Below are positions 16,292 through 25,546 of a stretch of 64,000 nucleotides of DNA, one piece after another. Under the pieces are notes generated by a model. That model was not told the origin of the DNA, did not search any database, and was given only the letters and a program-made list of their open reading frames with translations. A program made the translations under genes and the position numbers. The DNA is taken from contig CAMZDG010000018.1 in the NCBI GenBank assembly GCA_947305245.1, positions 1 through 64,000 on the forward strand. Reading direction: 5' to 3'. Numbering within the stretch: the first letter of the stretch is position 1; each line of letters starts with the position of its first letter. This DNA is from an uncultured Lachnospiraceae bacterium (GTDB lineage: Bacteria > Bacillota > Clostridia > Lachnospirales > Lachnospiraceae).

Positions 16292-16924
16292 ATGAACATG
16301 ATCATAAAACATGGATGGTACTTAATTATCATTGCCGTCGTCGGGGAAATGCTGGTTCCTTTTCTTCTTGCGCCGTTTTATAAGGGATATAGCCATGCGA
16401 CCATGGCGATCAGCGCGCTTGGAAGCAAGGGCAGTCCCGTGCGTTTTCCGTTTGATTTGTGGATGTTTTCTGCGGGTGTTTTGTTTTTGCTATCTATTCC
16501 CTGTATTTATAATGCATATGGCAAAGTGTCAAAGCCGTTGAGCATTGTCATGGTATTGTTTCTTGCGATATTTGCGGTTGGGGCTTGTATATTTACTTGC
16601 TTTTTCAGCGTGAACGATACCAAGGACATTGTTACGACAGCGTCCAAGATACATGGCGCCGGGTCAGCTATTGGATTTATGTTAATGTTATTTGTCCCGC
16701 TTTTTTTAGCAATATTGTCTTTCAAGGCTGGAGACAAGATGTCGGGAATGATAGGAAGCATTTCATTTGTTTTAGCAATGATATTCTTTGTATTGTTTGT
16801 AATCGCTGACAAGCCGGAATTTCAAAATACGCTTATCGCGAAAGAAGGCTTGTGGCAAAGACTGAATCTGATGTTTATGTATTTGCCACTACTTTATATT
16901 GCAATGATAAAATGCAGATCATAA
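16292..16924 (+). CDS. DUF998-type membrane protein
   Basis: A 210-residue protein with about six hydrophobic segments. The loop 'YSHATMAISALGSKGSPVRFPFDLWM' (read in part) matches the DUF998 family pattern of an 'S.LG....p....F' loop. Function unknown. ATG 16292 sits 11 bases after AAGGGGG; a TTG lies just before it. It is probably co-transcribed with the PadR gene. Confidence 0.75.
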   Translation: MNMIIKHGWYLIIIAVVGEMLVPFLLAPFYKGYSHATMAISALGSKGSPVRFPFDLWMFSAGVLFLLSIPCIYNAYGKVSKPLSIVMVLFLAIFAVGACIFTCFFSVNDTKDIVTTASKIHGAGSAIGFMLMLFVPLFLAILSFKAGDKMSGMIGSISFVLAMIFFVLFVIADKPEFQNTLIAKEGLWQRLNLMFMYLPLLYIAMIKCRS

Positions 16925-16946
16925 TTACTTCGGAGGAGAGATTGAA

Positions 16947-17060
16947 TTGAACGAATCAGAGATTTATAAAGAGCTTGGAGCATTGACAAAGGACAAAAGC
17001 AAGTGGGAAGAAAACATTCCGTATGTTTTTGGAAAATGTCTTGACGTGCCGAATGGTTAA
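16947..17060 (+). pseudogene. Fragment: 37-residue N-terminal remnant
   Basis: After GGAGGAGA, a TTG-started frame encodes NESEIYKELGALTKDKSKW... and stops after 37 residues. It looks like the first helix of a longer HEAT-repeat-like or coiled protein whose remainder is missing. It may also be a genuine small protein; I favour a truncated gene left at the edge of the metal island. Confidence 0.4.
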
Positions 17061-17074
17061 TGATAATATTTCTA

Positions 17075-17111
17075 GTTAGCAAAGACTAACAGAAAGCGAA
17101 ATAGATATAAT
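17075..17111 (+). promoter_or_regulatory. Metal box A and promoter for the ZIP transporter
   Basis: GTTAG-CAAAGA-CTAAC at 17075-17090 overlaps the expected -35, with TATAAT at 17106-17111. The same 16-bp palindrome recurs at several iron-linked genes in this island. Confidence 0.75.
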
Positions 17112-17149
17112 AAGGCCAGAAGTGTATGCTGCGGAACGCGGCATTTTTA

Positions 17150-17175
17150 CTAACCTATGGTTAGAAATGTCTAAC
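17150..17175 (+). promoter_or_regulatory. Metal box B before the ZIP transporter start
   Basis: GTTAG-AAATGT-CTAAC at 17160-17175, preceded by CTAACC (17150-17155) that also pairs with GGTTAG. It lies just upstream of ATG 17188, in the transcribed leader. Confidence 0.7.
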
Positions 17176-17187
17176 GAGGTAAAGCAT

Positions 17188-17970
17188 ATGAATACAGATG
17201 TATTAATGGGTGTTATGATACCGTTTGTCGGGACGGCGCTCGGATCGGGCTGCGTTTTCTTTATGAAAAAAGAGTTGGGCGCGAAGGTTCAGAAGGCACT
17301 TACGGGATTTGCGAGCGGCGTCATGGTGGCGGCTTCGATCTGGAGTCTTATGATCCCTGCGATGGAACAAACGGAGGGACTTGGCAGATTGAGCTTTTTG
17401 CCTGCGTGCGTGGGCTTCTGGATCGGAATTCTTTTCTTACTCCTGCTCGATTCGGTCATCCCGCACCTGCACTTAAATACTGATAAGGCGGAAGGGCCAA
17501 AGGCGAAGCTGAAAAGAACGACAATGATGGTGCTTGCCGTAACGCTTCACAATCTTCCGGAAGGCATGGCCGTGGGCGTTGTCTATGCGGGGCTGTTGGC
17601 GGGAAACGGTGCCATCACTGCCGGAGGGGCGCTGGCTTTGGCGCTTGGCATTGCCATTCAGAATTTTCCGGAAGGCGCGATCATATCCATGCCTCTTTGC
17701 GCGGAGGGAAAGAGCAAGGGGAGGGCCTTTTTGGACGGCGTTCTGTCGGGGGCCGTTGAGCCGATCGGCGCGGCGCTAACCATTCTGGCGGCAGGACTCA
17801 TTGTTCCCGCAATGCCTTACCTGCTCAGCTTCGCCGCAGGAGCAATGCTATATGTCGTCGTGGAAGAATTGATCCCGGAGATGTCATCCGGAGAGCATTC
17901 TAACATAGGGGTTGTCATGTTTGCAGTTGGATTTACGCTGATGATGGCGCTTGACGTGGCACTGGGATAA
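17188..17970 (+). CDS. ZIP-family metal transporter
   Basis: A 260-residue membrane protein of the ZIP/ZupT group, importing divalent metals (Zn, Fe, Mn). Metal-site motifs are visible in the two central helices: AVTLHNLPEGMAVGV and GIAIQNFPEGAIISMPL, each with the paired polar/His-Glu pattern of ZIPs. Starting at ATG 17188 gives the normal N-terminus; the longer frame from 17122 would read across metal box B. Boxes A and B suggest repression by the DtxR-family regulator. Confidence 0.9.
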   Translation: MNTDVLMGVMIPFVGTALGSGCVFFMKKELGAKVQKALTGFASGVMVAASIWSLMIPAMEQTEGLGRLSFLPACVGFWIGILFLLLLDSVIPHLHLNTDKAEGPKAKLKRTTMMVLAVTLHNLPEGMAVGVVYAGLLAGNGAITAGGALALALGIAIQNFPEGAIISMPLCAEGKSKGRAFLDGVLSGAVEPIGAALTILAAGLIVPAMPYLLSFAAGAMLYVVVEELIPEMSSGEHSNIGVVMFAVGFTLMMALDVALG

Positions 17971-17987
17971 AAGGACGAGGAAATAAT

Positions 17988-18353
17988 ATGGGTAACGTAA
18001 TCGTAATTCTGATCATCATAGCGTTGGTTGGCCTGGGCGTGCTGCGCATTTACCGCACCGTCAGATATGGCGGTTCCTGTTGCAGCAGCGGAACAGCCAT
18101 GGACAAAAAGGTACGCGTGAAGGATCGAAACAAGGCAAATTATCAATTTTCCTACAAGCTTAAGGTCGATGGCATGGTGTGCTCCGGGTGCGTTAGAAGG
18201 GTTGAAAATGCATTAAATTCTGATGGAAATCTGTGGGCAAAGGCCGATCTGGAGCATAAGGAAGTTCGCGTCCTTTCCAAGAAGGAGATGGGGAGGGAGG
18301 ACTTCGCTCAATTGTTCAAAGAACTGCCATACACCTTGTTGAACATTGAGTAA
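17988..18353 (+). CDS. Membrane-anchored heavy-metal-associated (HMA) domain protein
   Basis: A 121-residue protein: one TM helix (3-19), a Cys pair C31-C32 in GGSCCSSG like FeoB-associated Cys-rich proteins, then a ferredoxin-like HMA domain (55-121) with metal-binding VDGMVCSGC (C65, C68). It likely binds or passes a soft metal at the cytosolic membrane face. It is 17 bases downstream of the ZIP gene and probably in its operon. Confidence 0.8.
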   Translation: MGNVIVILIIIALVGLGVLRIYRTVRYGGSCCSSGTAMDKKVRVKDRNKANYQFSYKLKVDGMVCSGCVRRVENALNSDGNLWAKADLEHKEVRVLSKKEMGREDFAQLFKELPYTLLNIE

Positions 18354-18360
18354 ATCTTTT

Positions 18361-18389
18361 TTGACATAATGGTTAGTTGAGACTAATCA
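18361..18389 (+). promoter_or_regulatory. Promoter with metal box C for the small feoA gene
   Basis: TTGACA at 18361-18366 and a weak -10 (TAATCA, 18384-18389) enclose GTTAG-TTGAGA-CTAAT at 18372-18387. Confidence 0.7.
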
Positions 18390-18422
18390 AAATATAAATA
18401 AAGTACTAAAGGGAGGAGAAAG

Positions 18423-18650
18423 ATGAGTTTAAGTGAAGTGAAGGAAAACAGGGAGGTATGCGTCAGCGAAATCAATGGTGACACGAGATTCGTGAGTCGT
18501 ATTACCTCCATCGGTCTTACACCGGGGTGCAGGGTTAGCGTCATCAAGAACGATAAAAACAGGCCAATGTTGGTGTATTCCAGGGATACCATGATCGCAC
18601 TCAACAGGAACGAGTGCAAGGGCATCCTGGTTGAGGAGGTGACGGCATGA
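18423..18650 (+). CDS. feoA: FeoA-domain protein
   Basis: A 75-residue SH3-like FeoA protein ([31 protein letters not shown]). FeoA supports ferrous iron uptake by FeoB. Its stop overlaps the start of the next frame by ATGA, which is a truncated feoB, so this is the left-over head of a second feo operon. Confidence 0.88.
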   Translation: MSLSEVKENREVCVSEINGDTRFVSRITSIGLTPGCRVSVIKNDKNRPMLVYSRDTMIALNRNECKGILVEEVTA

Positions 18651-18796
18651 GCACTACGATCGCGCTTCTCGGACAACCCAATTCAGGAAAATCCACACTT
18701 TTTAATGCTTTGACCGGACTTCGCCAGCATGTGGGCAACTGGCCAGGAAAGACCGTTGAAAAGAAGGAAGGGATGCCTTCCGGAGGGTGGCTTTAA
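18647..18796 (+). pseudogene. Truncated FeoB: N-terminal 49 residues only
   Basis: The frame encodes [19 protein letters not shown] with an intact G1 P-loop, then [19 protein letters not shown], exactly the FeoB start, and then ends in MPSGGWL and a stop. The other roughly 600-750 residues are absent; the methyltransferase gene begins within 55 bases. The junction at about 18773 marks a deletion. An intact FeoB is encoded at 22466, so the locus is dispensable. Confidence 0.92.
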
Positions 18797-18850
18797 GAAC
18801 ATGGGAGAAATGTGGGAGGTTGTAAGGAAATAAAAAGAAGGAGGACGGAC

Positions 18851-19474
18851 ATGGGTTTATTTAAGGATTTTGTGAGTCAGACAAGGAAACCGGAAGGGTT
18901 CCTGGGAAAGATGATGGTGAACGGCATGAATGGCGGTCATGCAAAGATGGCGGACTGGGGACTTTCCCATTTAACATCCATCGTGCCGGAAAGCATTGTT
19001 GAATTGGGGTGCGGAGGCGGCCGAAATGCCAAGGCGCTTTTGGAGAAATACCCTAGTGCCAAAGTGACGGCGATTGATTATTCCGAGGTCTCTGTGGGGA
19101 TTGCAGCAGAGTACAATAAGGACATGATCAATGCGGGAAGATGTAAGGTGCAGCAAGGCGACGTTTCGGCATTAGATCTCCCGGAGGAATCCTTTGATCT
19201 TGCGACTGCATTTGAGACCATTTATTTTTGGCCTGGCTTAGAGAAGTGCTTCGCACAAGTGGCAAAGGTTTTGAAACCAGGCGGAGTATTCCTGATCGTG
19301 AATGAATCGGATGGAACGGATGAAGCAGGCCTTAAATATGAAAAAATCATTGATGGCATGAAGTGCCACACGGCAGAAGAGATTACGGCAGCACTGAAGG
19401 CAGCAGGCTTCTCGAAGGTTAAGACGGATCACTATAAATCAAAGCCCTGGATCACTGTGATCGCCAAGAAATAG
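18851..19474 (+). CDS. Class I SAM-dependent methyltransferase
   Basis: A 207-residue methyltransferase with the SAM-binding motif IVELGCGGGRNAKALLEK, acidic motif TAIDYSEVS and 'GDVSALDLPEESFDLATAFE'. Substrate unknown; small UbiE/Methyltransf_11-type. ATG 18851 follows GAAGGAGGACGG. It lies directly behind the feoB remnant and has no clear iron link. Confidence 0.88.
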   Translation: MGLFKDFVSQTRKPEGFLGKMMVNGMNGGHAKMADWGLSHLTSIVPESIVELGCGGGRNAKALLEKYPSAKVTAIDYSEVSVGIAAEYNKDMINAGRCKVQQGDVSALDLPEESFDLATAFETIYFWPGLEKCFAQVAKVLKPGGVFLIVNESDGTDEAGLKYEKIIDGMKCHTAEEITAALKAAGFSKVKTDHYKSKPWITVIAKK

Positions 19475-19604
19475 GAAGCAATAAAAAGGATTGTTTTTTA
19501 GATCGAAAAATGGGAGAGAAAGCAACATGGCGGTAAAGATAATCCGAGGCGGAGCAATAGATGGGCGATATGATTATTTTGATGCTTTTTATCAATTACG
19601 CATA
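19475..19604. other. Spacer between methyltransferase and enolase promoter
   Basis: This stretch holds no firm gene. A 39-codon frame from ATG 19527 (MAVKIIRGGAIDGRYDYF...) has a plausible ribosome site but ends inside metal box D, so it is probably chance or a gene remnant. Confidence 0.4.
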
Positions 19605-19657
19605 TTGATTTTGAGATATGAATCCTGTATAATGATTTGTGGTTAGGCAAAACTAAC
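19605..19657 (+). promoter_or_regulatory. Enolase promoter with metal box D
   Basis: TTGATT (19605-19610), 17-bp spacer, TATAAT (19628-19633). GTTAG-GCAAAA-CTAAC at 19642-19657 lies just downstream of the -10, over the start of transcription, a repressing position. Confidence 0.78.
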
Positions 19658-19686
19658 TACCTTTGAAAACTCATGTGAAGGCCTGA

Positions 19687-19753
19687 CATGTCGGAGGGGT
19701 GCCGCCCTCCGACGTGCTTGGGTCCCTAAATAGGCGATAAGCCTAATTTTTTT
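19687..19753 (+). promoter_or_regulatory. Structured enolase leader, possible attenuator
   Basis: A 12-bp hairpin (CATGTCGGAGGG at 19687-19698 with CCCTCCGACGTG at 19705-19716) is followed by a weak stem TAGGC/GCCTA (19731-19745) and seven T (19747-19753). The leader of the enolase mRNA would thus carry a terminator-like element. It may also be a remnant of older sequence. Confidence 0.45.
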
Positions 19754-19805
19754 GCCATTCTCAAAGAGGATAGCAGCATAGACTGAGCAACAAAGGGAAG
19801 AATAA

Positions 19806-21122
<1,317 letters not shown>

Positions 21123-21170
21123 TTGCGCTAGAGAAAATGCTTGACGAAGTTTCTAATAGGTGATATTTTG

Positions 21171-21198
21171 GCGGTTAGCAAAAGCTAACCGCTATTTT
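21171..21198 (+). terminator. Terminator after enolase
   Basis: GCGGTTAG (21171-21178) and CTAACCGC (21185-21192) form a perfect 8-bp stem followed by TATTTTT. The arms contain the GTTAG/CTAAC motif of the metal boxes, but position and the T-run favour a terminator. Confidence 0.75.
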
Positions 21199-21357
21199 TG
21201 CAACAGAAAAATCCGTTTAGAGCGGAATATGCGGAAGTATTGAAGGACCCCAAAGGTTTTCTAGTTGAATTGATCTTCCTATTTACAAAATCCGTCAAAT
21301 GAATTACGATATGTATATCACTATTTGATGATTTCGCTTTGAAGGAGGAACCTGGAA

Positions 21358-21735
21358 GTGAAGAATAATCAATCGGCAGAGGATTATCTTGAAGCGATCA
21401 TGATTATCCGAGAGAGAAATGGAAATGCCCGGTCAATCGACGTGGCACGGGAATTGAACGTGACCAAGCCTAGCGTCAGCGTTGCGATGAAGAAGCTGAA
21501 GGAAAAAGGTCTGATCGAGATCGACGAAAACGGACTGATCACTTTTTCCAAGGAAGGTGAGACGATCGCGCGTAAGGTATATGACAAGCATAAGCTTCTG
21601 ACCAAGGTGCTGGTGATGATTGGTTTAAAGGAGAGCGAGGCAGCGGAAGAGGCCTGCCTGATCGAGCACGTGATCAGTGATAAAACCTACAAATGTATCA
21701 ACAAGTATTATAAAAAAGTCACGAAAGATAAATAA
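21358..21735 (+). CDS. DtxR/MntR-family metal-dependent regulator
   Basis: A 125-residue regulator: winged-helix domain (QSAEDYLEAIMIIRERNGNA, 'TKPSVSVAMKKLKEKGLIE') and a dimer/metal domain with 'ACLIEHVISDKTYKCINKYY' providing His/Glu/Cys ligands. It lacks the third SH3-like domain, as in MntR. It is the natural reader of the GTTAG-N6-CTAAC boxes in the island, since DtxR-family boxes are built on TTAGGTTAG-type half-sites. GTG 21358 after AAGGAGGAACC is the start. Confidence 0.9.
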   Translation: MKNNQSAEDYLEAIMIIRERNGNARSIDVARELNVTKPSVSVAMKKLKEKGLIEIDENGLITFSKEGETIARKVYDKHKLLTKVLVMIGLKESEAAEEACLIEHVISDKTYKCINKYYKKVTKDK

Positions 21736-21754
21736 CCTATATGGAAAGGCAAGC

Positions 21755-21784
21755 CCCGTCGCAATGTATGCGGCGGGTTTTTTA
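21755..21784 (+). terminator. Terminator after the DtxR-family gene
   Basis: CCCGTCGC (21755-21762) pairs with GCGGCGGG (21770-21777) with one wobble, followed by seven T. Confidence 0.85.
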
Positions 21785-21808
21785 TTTCAAATTATTTCAA
21801 AATATGTA

Positions 21809-21929
21809 TTGACAAACTAAAGTTAGTGATGTATAACTAATGCGTTAGCAATGACTAACTAATATTTTTTGAAATGAGGTTAGAAATGTCTAACAAATAT
21901 TTTTGAGACAAGGTTAGTATATACTAACC
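21809..21929 (+). promoter_or_regulatory. feo operon promoter with a cluster of metal boxes
   Basis: TTGACA (21809-21814), 17-bp spacer, TATAAC (21832-21837). Boxes GTTAG-N6-CTAAC lie at 21844-21859, 21879-21894 and 21913-21928; the last extends to the perfect palindrome GGTTAGTATATACTAACC (21912-21929). Additional half-sites (ACTAA, GTTAG) lie within the promoter. This is the densest box cluster in the island, fitting tight iron control. Confidence 0.85.
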
Positions 21930-21948
21930 ATAGAAAGAGGGTGAACGG

Positions 21949-22161
21949 ATGATGCCGCTTACGTATGCAACGCCTGGAGAAGAGGCAATTGTAAAAAAGG
22001 TCGGAGGCAACCCGGAAATCAAAAGGCATTTGGAGAATTTGGGATTTACGCCTGGTGGAAGTGTAACGCTGATCAGTACGATTGGCGGGAACATCATTGT
22101 GAAGGTAAAGGAATCTCGGATCGCATTGAATGAGGAAATGGCCAGGAAAGTCATGGTATAA
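21949..22161 (+). CDS. feoA: FeoA protein, first copy of the intact feo operon
   Basis: A 70-residue SH3-like FeoA (LTYATPGEEAIVKKVGG, LENLGFTPGGSVTLISTIGG, RIALNEEMARKVMV). It begins the intact feo operon after AGAGGGTG; ATG 21949 and 21952 are both possible. Confidence 0.9.
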   Translation: MMPLTYATPGEEAIVKKVGGNPEIKRHLENLGFTPGGSVTLISTIGGNIIVKVKESRIALNEEMARKVMV

Positions 22162-22228
22162 GAAGCGGGAAGTGCACGCGGCAGAACATAGGATATCAGA
22201 GCATGAGAGAAAAAGGAGGATGAAAAAG

Positions 22229-22453
22229 TTGGCTGCAAATTTGAAGGAAGCAAAGGTTGGACAGACCGTGACCGTGGTAAAGCTTCACGGTGAGGGCGCG
22301 ATCAAGAGAAGGATCATGGACATGGGGATCACGAAGGGTACGGAAGTGTATGTCAGAAAGGTTGCTCCGCTGGGAGACCCGATTGAAGTGACTGTCAGGG
22401 GCTACGAATTATCCATCCGCAAGGCGGATGCGGAAATGATCGAAGTGAAGTAG
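22229..22453 (+). CDS. feoA: FeoA protein, second copy
   Basis: A second small FeoA-domain protein (NLKEAKVGQTVTVVKLHG, RIMDMGITKGTEVYVRKVAP, GYELSIRKADAEMIEV), about 74 residues. GGAGG at 22215-22219 fits a TTG start at 22229; ATG 22220 touches the ribosome site and is less likely. FeoB starts 13 bases later. Paired FeoA genes before FeoB are common in clostridia. Confidence 0.9.
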   Translation: MAANLKEAKVGQTVTVVKLHGEGAIKRRIMDMGITKGTEVYVRKVAPLGDPIEVTVRGYELSIRKADAEMIEVK

Positions 22454-22465
22454 GAGGAGAAGGAC

Positions 22466-24934
22466 ATGAGCATCAAAATCGCACTTGCGGGTAATCCTAA
22501 CAGCGGTAAAACGACCCTGTTCAATGACCTGACGGGATCCAATCAATTCGTAGGAAACTGGCCCGGCGTAACCGTGGAGAAGAAGGAGGGTAAGCTGAAA
22601 AAACATGATGACGTGACGATCACGGACCTTCCCGGAATATATTCTCTTTCTCCCTACACGCTGGAGGAAGTCGTTGCAAGAAATTATCTGATCGGAGAAC
22701 GCCCTGACGCGATCCTGAACATCGTCGATGGAACGAACCTTGAGAGAAACCTGTATCTCACGACGCAGCTCATTGAGCTTGGGATTCCGGTTGTCATTGC
22801 CATCAACATGATGGATGTGGTCCGTAAGAACGGGGATAAGTTAAACACGAAGGAACTTGCAAAGAAATTAGGCTGCGAAATCATAGAGATATCCGCCCTG
22901 AAGGGAGACAAAACCCTGGAGGCGGCTGAGGCGGCCATCGCGGCGGCAAAGGCTGGCAGAAAGGTTCCGATGCATACCTTCTCAGGCCCCGTGGAGCATG
23001 CGCTCGCCCACATTGAGGAGGCCATTATCCACGATCTCCCGGAGGAACGACAGAGATGGTATGCCATCAAGGTGTTCGAGCGGGATGACAAGGTTTTGGA
23101 GCAGCTTCATATCCCCGAGGACAAGCTGGCTCACGTAGAGCAGGACATTGCGGCGGCGGAAAAAGAGATGGATGATGACGCGGAGAGTATCATCACCAAC
23201 GAGAGATACATTTATATTGCGGAACTGTTAAAGGGCATTTATGTCAAGAAGGATGCCAACGTTTTAAGCTATTCCGATAAGATCGACCAGATTGTTACCA
23301 ACCGCGTTTTGGGCCTCCCTATCTTCGCATTGGTGATGTTCCTGATCTACTGGATCGCCATGGTTGGCGTGGGTGCGCCCGCAACGGACTGGGCAAATGA
23401 CGGACTGTTTGGAGATGGTTATCATCTCCTTGGGATTGGTTCTGCCGCAGCGGAGGAGGCGGGTGAAGAATATACCGCAGCCATGCAGGCGGTGGATGCT
23501 TTCATCGGATTTGACGAGGAAGCATCGATGGATGATCTGAAGGCCTTTGTCCCGGACGAGAAGGAGGTTTCCTATGTCGTGGAAGACGAGGAAACACTGG
23601 AACAGAGCGAGATCACGGTATATTACGAGGCAGTGCCTGACGGAGCGAATGAAGACGAAGTCAATGCAATGAGCTATCTGGATGCCGTGGAGTACTTTGA
23701 GAAAAATGGCTTCGAGGAGCCTGATCCCGCCGACTATGGCGTTTGGGTGCCCGGTATTCCCGTGATCATTGAAAGCGGACTTGACGCGATCGGTTGCGCG
23801 GACTGGCTAAAGAGTCTGATCCTTGACGGCATTGTGGCCGGCGTTGGCGCAGTGCTTGGATTCGTTCCCCAGATGCTGGTACTGTTCTTTATGCTTGCAT
23901 TCGTGGAGGCCAGCGGATATATGGCACGTGTGGCATTCGTGCTTGACCGCGTGTTCCGCCGCTTTGGTCTTTCCGGAAAGAGCTTCATCCCCATCCTGAT
24001 CGGTACGGGCTGTGGCATTCCCGGCATCATGGCTTCCAGAACCATTGAGAATGAGCGTGACAGAAGAATGACCATTATGACGACCACCTTTATCCCCTGC
24101 GGTGCGAAGGTTCCCTTCATTGCCATGATCGCGGGCGCGATCTTTGGCGGCAGCGCTTGGATTTCAACGGGATCTTATTTCATCGGCATTGCAGCAATTA
24201 TTTGTTCCGGCATCATCCTCAAGAAGACGAAGATGTTCGCAGGCGATCCTGCTCCCTTTGTTATGGAGCTTCCCGCATATCACTGGCCTACGCTTTCTAA
24301 CGTGCTGAGGTCCATGTGGGAGAGGGGATGGAGCTTTATCAAGAAGGCCGGAACCATCATCCTCCTCTCGAGTGTCGTAATCTGGTTCCTTTCCAGACTT
24401 GGCTGGGTGGACGGAGCGTTTGGCCTGCTCGAGGAAGAGGAGATCGGAAGCAGTATCCTCGCCTCCGTTGGTAATGCGGTTGCATGGATCTTTGCTCCTC
24501 TCGGATTTGGCAACTGGCAGGCGACGGTGGCATCCGTGACCGGCCTGGTGGCGAAGGAGAACATCGTCGGCACCATGGGCGTTCTGTATGGCGGCGAGGG
24601 ATCCGCGTGGGCAGCACTTGCAGCAGCCTTTACGACGGCATCCGGTCTAAGCTTCCTGATCTTTAACCTGCTCTGCGCACCTTGCTTTGCGGCCATCGGC
24701 GCCATCAAGCGTGAGATGAATAATGCAAAGTGGACCTGGTTTGCCATTGGATACGAGTGCGGATTCGCCTATGTGGTTTCCTTCGTGGTTTACCAGTTGG
24801 GCTCTGCTTTTGCAGGCAGTGCAAACATTTTGGGATGTATCCTTGCGGTAGCTCTGATCGTTGCATTCATCTGGCTTCTGTTTAGACCTTACAAAGAGGC
24901 TACGACCCTGAAAAAGAAGGTGGCTGTAAGATGA
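22466..24934 (+). CDS. feoB: Ferrous iron transporter FeoB
   Basis: An 822-residue Fe(II) transporter. N-terminal GTPase domain: G1 GNPNSGKTT (8-16), switch I GNWPGVTVEKKEG, G3 DLPGIYSL, G4-like NMMDV, then the helical guanine-dissociation domain and a polytopic membrane part with two Gate motifs, including IGTGCGIPGIMASRTIE and FIPCGAKVPFIAMIAG. Between the first and second membrane helices (about residues 300-430) sits an acidic insert of about 130 residues, which explains the larger than usual size. The last four bases overlap the next gene (ATGA). Confidence 0.96.
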   Translation: MSIKIALAGNPNSGKTTLFNDLTGSNQFVGNWPGVTVEKKEGKLKKHDDVTITDLPGIYSLSPYTLEEVVARNYLIGERPDAILNIVDGTNLERNLYLTTQLIELGIPVVIAINMMDVVRKNGDKLNTKELAKKLGCEIIEISALKGDKTLEAAEAAIAAAKAGRKVPMHTFSGPVEHALAHIEEAIIHDLPEERQRWYAIKVFERDDKVLEQLHIPEDKLAHVEQDIAAAEKEMDDDAESIITNERYIYIAELLKGIYVKKDANVLSYSDKIDQIVTNRVLGLPIFALVMFLIYWIAMVGVGAPATDWANDGLFGDGYHLLGIGSAAAEEAGEEYTAAMQAVDAFIGFDEEASMDDLKAFVPDEKEVSYVVEDEETLEQSEITVYYEAVPDGANEDEVNAMSYLDAVEYFEKNGFEEPDPADYGVWVPGIPVIIESGLDAIGCADWLKSLILDGIVAGVGAVLGFVPQMLVLFFMLAFVEASGYMARVAFVLDRVFRRFGLSGKSFIPILIGTGCGIPGIMASRTIENERDRRMTIMTTTFIPCGAKVPFIAMIAGAIFGGSAWISTGSYFIGIAAIICSGIILKKTKMFAGDPAPFVMELPAYHWPTLSNVLRSMWERGWSFIKKAGTIILLSSVVIWFLSRLGWVDGAFGLLEEEEIGSSILASVGNAVAWIFAPLGFGNWQATVASVTGLVAKENIVGTMGVLYGGEGSAWAALAAAFTTASGLSFLIFNLLCAPCFAAIGAIKREMNNAKWTWFAIGYECGFAYVVSFVVYQLGSAFAGSANILGCILAVALIVAFIWLLFRPYKEATTLKKKVAVR

Positions 24935-25119
24935 CGTGGTTTTTGGAAAACATGGGAACAATTGTAACGCTCCTTATTGTGATTGCCATTGTATGTACCA
25001 TTACATATTCCTTGGTAAGGAACGCCAGAAAGGGGAAATCCTCCTGTGGGTGCCATTGTTCCTCCTGTCCAATGGGCGGAGTCTGTCATCAGCAAAAAAG
25101 TCCTAAACTCATAAAATAA
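24931..25119 (+). CDS. FeoB-associated Cys-rich membrane protein
   Basis: A 62-residue protein with one TM helix (about 8-29) and a Cys cluster SSCGCHCSSCPMGGVC. It matches the FeoB-associated Cys-rich membrane protein family, thought to help iron passage through FeoB as FeoC does elsewhere. It overlaps feoB by ATGA, so the two are translated together. Confidence 0.92.
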   Translation: MTWFLENMGTIVTLLIVIAIVCTITYSLVRNARKGKSSCGCHCSSCPMGGVCHQQKSPKLIK

Positions 25120-25125
25120 GACATT

Positions 25126-25160
25126 GCAAGCCGCCGGGAGCTTTCCATTCGGCGGCTTGC
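25126..25160 (+). terminator. Strong hairpin between feo and fur-like genes
   Basis: GCAAGCCGCCG (25126-25136) and CGGCGGCTTGC (25150-25160) are a perfect 11-bp inverted repeat. Only two T follow, so it may be a weak terminator or an mRNA-stabilising end. Confidence 0.55.
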
Positions 25161-25179
25161 TTCAAAAGGAGGTTGAAGT

Positions 25180-25497
25180 ATGCTTGTCGACGACAAAAGT
25201 TATCACAGGGGAAACATGCAGAAGGATATCGTTTTGGGACGTCTCAAGGAAAGGGGATGCCGCATCACAAAGCAGCGTCTCATGCTACTGGACGTGATCC
25301 TTTCTGAGGAGTGTTCGAGCTGCAAGGAGATCTTTTACAAGGCCACCAAATTTGACAAAAACATCGGAACGGCAACGGTTTATCGCATGATCAACGTCTT
25401 GGAGGAGATCGGTGCGATCAGCCGGAAAAACATGTTTAAGATTACTTGTGGGATGGAGGGCGAATACGAGACCAACGGCGCATCTAGTTGTAATTAG
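25180..25497 (+). CDS. Short Fur-family regulator
   Basis: A 105-residue protein with the Fur winged-helix domain (LGRLKERGCRITKQRLMLLD, 'IGTATVYRMINVLEEIGAIS') but almost no C-terminal dimerisation/metal domain: after KNMFKITCG it ends within 20 residues in a Cys/acidic tail. Normal Fur proteins have 130-150 residues with His/Asp metal sites. It could be a naturally short clostridial repressor or a truncated gene. An ATG/GTG further in (MQKDIVLG) is an alternative start. Box G follows the stop within 3 bases. Confidence 0.8.
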   Translation: MLVDDKSYHRGNMQKDIVLGRLKERGCRITKQRLMLLDVILSEECSSCKEIFYKATKFDKNIGTATVYRMINVLEEIGAISRKNMFKITCGMEGEYETNGASSCN

Positions 25498-25499
25498 GG

Positions 25500-25530
25500 G
25501 TTAGACACAACTAACACAAAACGGCATAAT
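25500..25530 (+). promoter_or_regulatory. Metal box G and promoter for the ABC pair
   Basis: GTTAG-ACACAA-CTAAC at 25500-25515 overlaps the -35 TAGACA (25502-25507); CATAAT lies 17 bp later at 25525-25530. The ABC transporter genes therefore have their own metal-controlled promoter. Confidence 0.75.
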
Positions 25531-25546
25531 TATGAAGGAGGGAGAA

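Noticed and set aside
21171..21198. GTTAG-CAAAAG-CTAAC after enolase as a further metal box
   Set aside because: The pairing extends to GCGGTTAG/CTAACCGC with a T-run right after a stop codon, so a terminator is the simpler reading; a dual role is not excluded.
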